64,000 nucleotides of DNA from Siphlonurus alternatus (Eukaryota > Arthropoda > Insecta > Ephemeroptera > Siphlonuridae): contig OX463779.1 of NCBI GenBank assembly GCA_949825025.1, forward strand, positions 45,715,284 through 45,779,283, in the 5' to 3' direction. Below, piece after piece: positions 57,371 to 64,000 of the stretch. A program made the position numbers and the translations under genes. Positions within the stretch are counted from its first letter, which is position 1; every line of letters begins with the position of its first letter. Below the pieces are notes generated by a model. That model was given only the letters and a program-made list of their open reading frames with translations. It was not told the DNA's origin and ran no database searches.

Positions 57371-59259
57371 CCTCAGTATACTCTCCCAATTTTCTTCACT
57401 AATGTAAAAAATGAAAAAATGTATTTTTCGAGATTTTTCATCATCTCTTGTCGGGGGTGCTAGTTTTCCAGTACGACGACTGTACATGGGCGAGCCGGCT
57501 GCCATCTTGACATGGCGAGCGTGGGAATCAGTGCTGAGTCTTGGAAAGCACGGAAACAGGAGACACGTGAATCAAGAAGGCCTTGCACCATCAGCACTTG
57601 ACATGCACATTATTGCAGACACGGTCTACACACTGCAACTTTGCAAGCTTGCATGCCGTCTGCAGATGTAACACATTATCAACAGACATTCCGCTATAAT
57701 GTGCAATTTATTATAATTTATGATGTTTCATCGATTACAATAAATTCTTAACCTATAACTATTCATTACCTTCATATAACAAATATTATTATAGTACTAA
57801 AACTATTGGTGAATTAAAAAAAAAAATGTATGATTTGGCAATCTGTACTGTAACAAGTTTTTAAGAAGAACCAGTGGCGTAGTCGAGTTGTATACGTCGT
57901 ATATAACTTTCCGACTGACCACGTATACCCTCCAAAAAAAAATACTGTATACAGTATATATTTACATGTATTTAGATAGGCAAGTTATACGCTGAAATCA
58001 CCCTTCCTGTCAAAACGTACCCGTACTGAAAACTATAGGGACTACATCACTGTTGAACAGCATTTAGTGTGCTAAAAAATCAGTGAAGTCCAAATGTAAT
58101 GGGGTCTGTTTAAGGTTCGCGGTCGTCCGTCTGTGCATATACGCTGGTTGAAGCAATGAGCTATAATTAGTCTCCGTATTGAAATCCCGGCGTCAAGAGC
58201 AAGCACGTCTTTGCTAGTAAGACCGTGGTGGTACGCGGTTGCTACTGCTGGCGAGGCCACTGTTTAATGCCCCCACAGCTGCAAAAACCAAAAGGGAAGG
58301 GTGCGATCGTCGTCGCGGTTTTACTCAAAGGGAAGTCATCGCGTACAGACTTGCTAATTTCAGCTTGAGAAAGTGAGTGAAAAGGTCACGTACACAAGAA
58401 TATACTACTTGTTATGTTGCGGTCAAGAGTCAAAAAAACTTAAAAAATTATGACACTGACCATCATTATAAAAAACATAATATATCAAAATTTTTAAAAT
58501 TCTAGTCACGCGTATCACAATGACCCATGAACTCTTTTGATTCAATTTTGGTGAGAATCAAACTTGCTATACTTACTACTTTCCCACGACTTTAAAAACA
58601 GACTACTTTTTTATATATATATTATTCTTATTGGAAAAAAAAAGTGGTTCAAAACGTGGAAGAAACCACCTCTTATATCAGGTAGACAAGAACGCAGGTG
58701 CTGGGAACTGAGCGGGTAAACAACACGCATAGAATGGAGAACTCGAGGAACATTCCTGGCAGCTGCAAGGACAACCGTACCGCTATTTAAGTTATATGAA
58801 TATGCCATCAATCATTTATCGGCAAAGAATATGTCAACATAAAAATATTCGCGATCAATTTAATTAAAATTATACTGACGTTAACTTTTTTTTTCTTCGT
58901 TTAAATTTTTTTATTCTCCCATTTATAAAATGTACCAAGACTTACTTTACTTGCTAATTTCATACGAGTGATATATTACCATACAAATGATCAAAATGAT
59001 CAAAAGAATAGAAAGATAAGTATCATAATTCAGAAGAAAACAGTACAGAAACGACTGACGAGAAATATTTTCTCACTAACTTTTCTTCCCATTTATTATA
59101 CCTGCATTTAGAGTATCTTCTTATATAAATTGTTTTTTTTTTTTTTTTTGTTTTTTTTTTTAATTTTTATTTAATCAGAGCTGAAAATAATTTAATGCGT
59201 TTATCTTCAACTAGCTTTTACATAGCCACCTGTATAATGGTTTCAAATCGGGGAATTAA
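57371..59259. other. non-coding stretch before the LINE
   Basis: Mostly AT-rich, with GC-richer patches at about 57470-57660 and 58110-58300 and poly-T runs at 59131-59165. No exon recognised. Confidence 0.4.
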
Positions 59260-59301
59260 AAGAATATACTTTCTTCCGATACATACGAACAACAATACGC
59301 C

Positions 59302-59625
59302 TCCAGTAGTGTCTTCACAACAGTGTTCCCACCCCCGGAGGACACCCCAAGTAATGTCTTCACATCAGTGATCACACCCCCAGAGGCCGCCTCCAATAGT
59401 GTCATCACACCAGTGATGCCACCCCCGGAGGCCGCCTCCAGTAGTGTCATCACAACGGTGGTTCCACCCCCAAAAGCCGCCCCCAGTAGTGTTAACACAA
59501 CAGTGGTTCCATCCTCGGAGGTCGCACCCACTAGTGTTAACACAACAGTGGTCACATCATCAGAGGTCGCCCCCACTAGTGTTAACACAACAGTGGTCCC
59601 ATCATCAGAGGCCGCCTCCAGCAAT
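59302..59625 (+). repeat. 45-bp minisatellite inside LINE ORF1
   Basis: Tandem units of the form GTGTTAACACAACAGTGGTT / CCACCCCCGGAGGCCGCCTC with one codon-length register kept, so the reading frame stays open on both strands. Confidence 0.8.
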
Positions 59626-59949
59626 GGAGAACGTATCTTAGGGCCTCCGTGCAGTAAAACTATTTTACACCTGGGCAGTGATGGTTCTCAATCATTGAGA
59701 ATATATGAAGACGATCAGGTACAGTCTAATTTTATAAATATGACCCCCTCAATTAGTCAATCAATTGAATTGAATTCAAATTTTTGTAATTCAAGTCCCA
59801 CTCGTAGTATGTCTAGTTCTAGTAGTTATTATGAATCTAGTTCAGATTTAAGTGACTTTGATGAAAATGATTTTATAGATGCTGAGGATTTTTTCCGCAT
59901 ACAAAAAAAGATGGCAAGGGAGAAAATAATACCTCAGAGTCAGTTTTAA
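59323..59949 (+). CDS. LINE ORF1 (low-complexity, acidic C-terminus)
   Basis: An open frame from 59260 to a TAA at 59947-59949. The first in-frame ATG is at 59416, so a translated product from there would be 177 aa. The N-terminal half is seven or so tandem 15-residue repeats of the type VITPPEAASSSVITT (45-bp DNA unit, 59302-59625). The C-terminal half has a Ser run and an acidic segment (SSDLSDFDENDFIDAEDFF) and ends in a short basic helix. No zinc knuckle, RRM or esterase motif is visible. The ORF1 role (RNA binding) is assigned by position only. Confidence 0.55.
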   Translation: MFPPPEDTPSNVFTSVITPPEAASNSVITPVMPPPEAASSSVITTVVPPPKAAPSSVNTTVVPSSEVAPTSVNTTVVTSSEVAPTSVNTTVVPSSEAASSNGERILGPPCSKTILHLGSDGSQSLRIYEDDQVQSNFINMTPSISQSIELNSNFCNSSPTRSMSSSSSYYESSSDLSDFDENDFIDAEDFFRIQKKMAREKIIPQSQF

Positions 59950-60023
59950 CTAATGTAAATAGCATAAACAAAAGACAAATTAACGTTAATAATAATAATG
60001 CTACTCCTCATAGATTAAAAATT

Positions 60024-62993
60024 ATGCAAATCAATATTCAACATTTAACAAAAAAGAAAAAGGCTTCATTTGAAATTGAATTAGAAAAAGAAAATATAGA
60101 CATAATTTTGATCTGTGAACATGGTCTAAAACATAATGAAATAGAGTCAATTAGAATTAAAAACTTTAAATTAATTTCATTTTTTGCAAGAACAAAAAAT
60201 AAAAGACAATCAGGGGGTGTAGCATTATTTGCAAAAGAAAGTGTCAATATTGATCCTTTAACAGGGATCAATGTAAATGAAAATATTTTTGAATGTTGCG
60301 GAGGAAAAATAAAAACTCCATTATATAATATTTTCATTTTTTCTCTATACAAATCTCCATCTGCGGATTTTTCAAAATTTTTAGATGAATTTGATACTTT
60401 AATTAAATCATTCATGAACAACAACAAAAAAAATGACGTAATATTTATAGGTGGTGATACTAATATTAATATTTGCATAAATAATTCCGCAAGCAAATCT
60501 TATTCAGATCTTTTAGAAACATACAATTTAAGTGTGCTAAATTCAATTGAAACTCATGATAATAAAAAATCGTCCACTCTCATTGACCATTTAATATGTA
60601 ATAAAACAGAATTATTTTCATTGCCTGAAACGGTAATTACAAATTTATCAGATCACAAATATAATACAATTTTTTTAAATGCACCGCCACAAAACAATAA
60701 CTGCAGTTCTTCAAACAGTAAATGTCGCTATAGGACAACACGTGTGTTTGATAAAGCAAGTAAGGATTTATTCATGCAATTATTAATGCGAGAAGATTGG
60801 AGTGAACTTCGATCGGCTGATGGAGATTCAGAAAAAAAATGGAAAATATTTTTAGATATTTTTATGTACCATTTCAATGAAGCTTTTCCAAAAATCAAGA
60901 AAAAAATTTATAATAAAAAAACAACCCCTGCATGGATTAAACACCATCCAGAACTTGTATTAGAAAGTCAGAATTTAAAAAAAATGTTTATTGAAGCTAA
61001 ATATCATGATTCCTCAATTATGCCTGAATATAAAAAACTATATAAGTTACACAACATTAAGGTAATGAATGCAATAAAAAATTTAAATGATAAAAAAATT
61101 AAGGATTCTGACAATAAAGTAAAAACTGCTTGGGATGTTGTGAAATCTGAAACAAATTATAATCAAAAAAATAAAAATTCAATTACTGAACTAAACATAA
61201 ATAATACTATAATCACTAACCCTAATTTAATTTCTAATGAATGTAATAGTTTATTTGTAAATACTCCAAAAAATTTAGTTACATCAAAATACGGTGAACA
61301 TAGTCCATCTCAAGTTAACTTGTCTACCCCTCCTCCTCCCACCAATTCTAAAAATATTCCACCTTTTAAAATTGAAACCATAAACTATTTTGATGTACTA
61401 AAAATTATGAAAAGCCTCCCAAATAAAAATGCAGCTGGACCAGATGATGTACCTTACACTGTTATAAAAATTTGTGCTGAACTTATTGCTGTTCCTCTTT
61501 CTTTTGTAATTAATCAATCAATTCTAGAAGGTATATTTCCATCATGTTTAAAAATTTCAAAAGTATACCCCCTTCATAAAAAAGGATGTAAAAATAATAT
61601 ACAAAATTACAGACCTGTTAGTCTGTCATCTGTATTTGCCAAAATTTTTGAAGCTGTAATGGATATGCAATTTGGTATTTACGAACAAAATAATAAAATT
61701 ATATCCCCCACACAACATGGCTTTCAGATTAAAAAATCAACTGAAACTGCTATATTTGAATTTATTAATCCAATTTATGATGATTTAGAAAATAAGAAAT
61801 ACTCAGTTGGACTCTTTTTTGACTTTTCAAAAGCGTTTGATTGCCTCCCTCACGACATTTTTATTACCAAACTTAATGCCATGGGTTGTGATGAGACCAG
61901 TTTAAATTTGTTTAAATCCTATCTTAGTGATAGATATCAATATGTTGAAATAAAATCAGAACTAAATGGAAATGTTAATCATGAATACAAATCCGACCTT
62001 CTACCTGTAACCCTTGGGGTCCCTCAGGGTTCCAAATTGGGCCCCCGTATATACAACTTTACCACAAATGATTTGGCATCACACCTCATTGATGCTGATG
62101 AGATATCACAATTCGCTGATGATACAAATGCAAAGATCTCAGCAAAAACAGTAAAAGATTTAGAACTGAGAGCAAATAATACTGTACAACAACTTGTAAA
62201 TTGGTGTAAATGCAACAGACTATTGTTAAATGTAGATAAAACAGCATTCCTCAGATTTCAATTACCAACAAGTAAAGAAACAATAAATATTACAGTTAAA
62301 CTAGATGGGGATATTATCCAAGAAGCAAGTGATACCAAATTTCTTGGGTTGAATATTAATAATACACTAAATTGGGATGTACATTTAAAAGAAATTTCAA
62401 AGAAAATAAATAGAGGAAATTTTTTGTTGTATTCATTAAAAAGAATTGTGTCAGATCCTACATTACTGTCTGTATATTATGCAAATATATATTCTCATTT
62501 AAGCTACTGTATAATAATGTGGGGTAGTGATAATGTTATGTTAAATAGACTGTTTATTCTTCAAAAAAGGGCTCTTAAAACAATAAAAGGGTTTAAAAAA
62601 TATGATTCATGTAGAACATATTTTAGGGAACTGAACATGTTAACTTTACCGTGTATTTATATTTACAAATGTGCAATGTATAAAAGACTACATGCTGAGT
62701 CATACGATCAAGTTTCCGACATTTCTCCATACAATACAAGAAATAAATCGAAGGTAGTAGTAAAAAAACACCAATCTGCTTTTTATAAAAATAATCCATA
62801 TTACCAAACGCATAAAATTCACGATTTTATACCACAATCATTGCGAGATGAAAGTAGTGATAATGTATTCAAAAATAAACTGAAAACTATCTTAATAAAA
62901 AAAGAGTATTACAATATTAAAGAATTTTATTCAGAGGACACAAAAATAACAGATGGAGATGTAGCAAACTGGAACGTAGCTGACACAGCATAA
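60024..62993 (+). CDS. LINE ORF2: endonuclease-reverse transcriptase
   Basis: 989 aa, no internal stop. N-terminal apurinic-type endonuclease (about 1-215): MQINIQHL (Asn4), ICEHGL (Glu32), SGGVALFAKES, FIFSLYKSPS, FIGGDTNIN (Asp145, Asn147), TLIDHLI and LSDHKY. Reverse transcriptase (about 470-750): NKNAAGPDDVPYTVIK, NYRPVSLSSVFAKIFE, FFDFSKAFDCLPHD (catalytic Asp about 600), LGVPQGSKLGP and FADDT (697-701). All catalytic residues I would expect are present. The C-terminal end has the usual thumb/tail features of such ORFs (PYNTRNKSK, HKIHDFIPQSLRD, FKNKLKTILI). Function: nicks target DNA and copies the element's RNA by target-primed reverse transcription. The codon usage is more A-rich than that of the host exons. 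Confidence 0.92.
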   Translation: MQINIQHLTKKKKASFEIELEKENIDIILICEHGLKHNEIESIRIKNFKLISFFARTKNKRQSGGVALFAKESVNIDPLTGINVNENIFECCGGKIKTPLYNIFIFSLYKSPSADFSKFLDEFDTLIKSFMNNNKKNDVIFIGGDTNINICINNSASKSYSDLLETYNLSVLNSIETHDNKKSSTLIDHLICNKTELFSLPETVITNLSDHKYNTIFLNAPPQNNNCSSSNSKCRYRTTRVFDKASKDLFMQLLMREDWSELRSADGDSEKKWKIFLDIFMYHFNEAFPKIKKKIYNKKTTPAWIKHHPELVLESQNLKKMFIEAKYHDSSIMPEYKKLYKLHNIKVMNAIKNLNDKKIKDSDNKVKTAWDVVKSETNYNQKNKNSITELNINNTIITNPNLISNECNSLFVNTPKNLVTSKYGEHSPSQVNLSTPPPPTNSKNIPPFKIETINYFDVLKIMKSLPNKNAAGPDDVPYTVIKICAELIAVPLSFVINQSILEGIFPSCLKISKVYPLHKKGCKNNIQNYRPVSLSSVFAKIFEAVMDMQFGIYEQNNKIISPTQHGFQIKKSTETAIFEFINPIYDDLENKKYSVGLFFDFSKAFDCLPHDIFITKLNAMGCDETSLNLFKSYLSDRYQYVEIKSELNGNVNHEYKSDLLPVTLGVPQGSKLGPRIYNFTTNDLASHLIDADEISQFADDTNAKISAKTVKDLELRANNTVQQLVNWCKCNRLLLNVDKTAFLRFQLPTSKETINITVKLDGDIIQEASDTKFLGLNINNTLNWDVHLKEISKKINRGNFLLYSLKRIVSDPTLLSVYYANIYSHLSYCIIMWGSDNVMLNRLFILQKRALKTIKGFKKYDSCRTYFRELNMLTLPCIYIYKCAMYKRLHAESYDQVSDISPYNTRNKSKVVVKKHQSAFYKNNPYYQTHKIHDFIPQSLRDESSDNVFKNKLKTILIKKEYYNIKEFYSEDTKITDGDVANWNVADTA

Positions 62994-63583
62994 TAATTAC
63001 TATAGTGAGAAAACCAATATATTAATGTAAAACTTAATTATCATCCATTAAGATCATCAAGATAATGTGATACAGTGAAAAAAAAAAAAAAAAAGGGAAA
63101 AAACATGTGATTGTGGTTAAATTTTCATATTAAAATTTTATAGTTTTCATAATAATTCATACAAGAAGAGTAAGTGCATCAAGAAACTTATTGTACTGTG
63201 AAAAGAAGAAATAAATTATGTGAATATATGACAATTTATGCAAAAGTGTTTTTTAAATAACTAATTTACTACTAGTAAATTGTTAAAGTAACTAATTATT
63301 TTGTCAAGATGTATAGACTTTTAATTGAATTTAAAAGTTGTGTGTTAAATATATTATGGTGCTAATGTGATGTTTAAAAGGACACAATTTTAATTATTGT
63401 ATTAATTTTATAGATCATATATATTTTAAATATTGTTTGGGTATATGTGTTTAAATTTATTAAATTTAGGCTAATTTTAATTAGAATTAAGTATGTTACA
63501 TATTTAATGTAATAATTGACGTGATCCATGCTGTACAGCCTATGATCGAAATAAAAATTTGAATTTGAATTTGAATTTGAATA

Positions 63584-64000
63584 AGAATATTAAAAATTAT
63601 AAATGCATGCATATAATAATAATTTTATTTCGATTCTGGTTGTAGAGTACAAGTCAACATTAATCACGTCATAAAAACACATTAAATTCAAATCAATTAA
63701 AAAAACACCATGATTGCTTCTTAATGCTTCGGCCAGTATTGAATGTAAACAATTATAATCAATATATCGATATACATCAGTAATATATAAATTAATTTAA
63801 TATTTTTAAAATAAATCATGAGAGTATGTACTGTACCAATACCACTTAATTAAATCATTTTTCGCTGGCAATGGAATTGCTATTTTGAAGTACAGTCAAC
63901 CGGGGTAACATTGAAGGGTTTTTACTACCTTTCTGATCATAACTTTAAAAAAAAAAATATCTGGCAAATAAAAAAATTACCAGTTGTGTAACTTAGCTAG
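63584..64000. other. AT-rich non-coding right edge
   Basis: No gene or clear repeat recognised after the LINE tail. A CAGTCAACCGGGGTAACATT word at 63892 could be the end of a pogo-type element running off the window. Confidence 0.4.

Larger units (their letters stand above)
43944..59259. other. large Kibra 5' intron / upstream region
   Basis: About 15 kb without a recognisable exon, in spite of a targeted look on the minus strand for the first WW domain (a Trp-x-Asp-Pro-Arg end). It holds a tRNA-headed SINE, several MITEs, two large inverted repeats, AT microsatellites, a LINE 3' end and short GC-rich islands in otherwise AT-rich DNA (about 44690-44860, 47400-47620, 48110-48260, 49080-49180, 52500-52640, 53790-53960, 54160-54290, 55790-55940). 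Confidence 0.5.
59260..63583 (+). mobile_element. non-LTR retrotransposon (LINE), two ORFs, apparently intact ORF2
   Basis: A Ser-rich ORF1, a 74-bp gap, an endonuclease/reverse-transcriptase ORF2, about 590 bp of 3'UTR and a terminal (TTTGAA)n tail at 63560-63583. There is no poly-A tail and no RNase H domain. The uninterrupted 989-codon ORF2 means a recent insertion. The true 5' end is uncertain: ORF1 is open from 59260 without an ATG until 59416, so the copy may be 5'-truncated. The tail and domain plan suggest the CR1/L2/Jockey assemblage, clade undecided. It is antisense to the Kibra 5' intron or flank. Confidence 0.85.

Noticed and set aside
59256..59624. 122-codon minus-strand frame of TTVVLTLLGAAS-type repeats
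   Set aside because: Shadow of the 45-bp minisatellite inside LINE ORF1.
1..64000. CRISPR arrays, operons, prokaryotic-type signals
   Set aside because: The DNA is eukaryotic; tandem repeats present are microsatellites or minisatellites without spacer structure.

Overview
This is a metazoan nuclear DNA window: AT-rich, with spliced genes, canonical GT-AG introns, SINEs, a LINE and many foldback DNA transposons. The three recognisable proteins (Nup58, FAM114A, Kibra/WWC) are all animal genes. I read the source as an invertebrate bilaterian, but the sequence alone does not fix the taxon.

Layout. (1) 1-3870, minus strand: the 5' end of an unrecognised gene, with exons at 3870-3781 and probably 1162-904. 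An old LINE C-terminus and a Penelope-type terminal motif lie in the intron between them. (2) 4253-12423: an 8.17-kb giant inverted-repeat (palindromic) mobile element with a 9-bp target-site duplication. It split what was about 0.5 kb of shared promoter between the minus-strand gene and Nup58. It is itself a host: a hAT-type minisatellite element (8-bp duplication) and a 1.1-kb foldback sit inside its left arm, and further foldbacks sit in its right arm. (3) 12584-20219, plus strand: complete Nup58 in ten exons (536 aa), with introns carrying MITEs and a 5S-rRNA-derived SINE. (4) 21933-27291, minus strand: complete FAM114A in eight exons (652 aa), convergent with Nup58. (5) 27779-28533: a TTAA foldback abutting half of the same minisatellite element seen at 7.7 kb. 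(6) 32113-43943, minus strand: Kibra (WWC family, Hippo pathway) from the second WW domain to the stop, 14 exons, about 1,170 residues. The first WW exon is not visible and is probably beyond the right edge. (7) 43944-64000: a large 5' intron or upstream region of Kibra, holding SINE and MITE insertions, two big inverted repeats, several isolated GC-rich islands and, at 59.3-63.6 kb, an apparently intact LINE in plus orientation.

All protein models were assembled by hand from splice signals. For Nup58, FAM114A and Kibra every intron phase closes, which makes the coordinates dependable, although transcript evidence would still be needed. The genes have separate jobs: Nup58 is a nuclear-pore FG nucleoporin, FAM114A is a poorly understood conserved protein, and Kibra is an upstream Hippo scaffold. 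They are not an operon.

The most unusual content is the mobile-element architecture: a nested palindrome in a bidirectional promoter, foldback families with different target sites that share one internal module, and SINEs with different RNA heads over a similar body.
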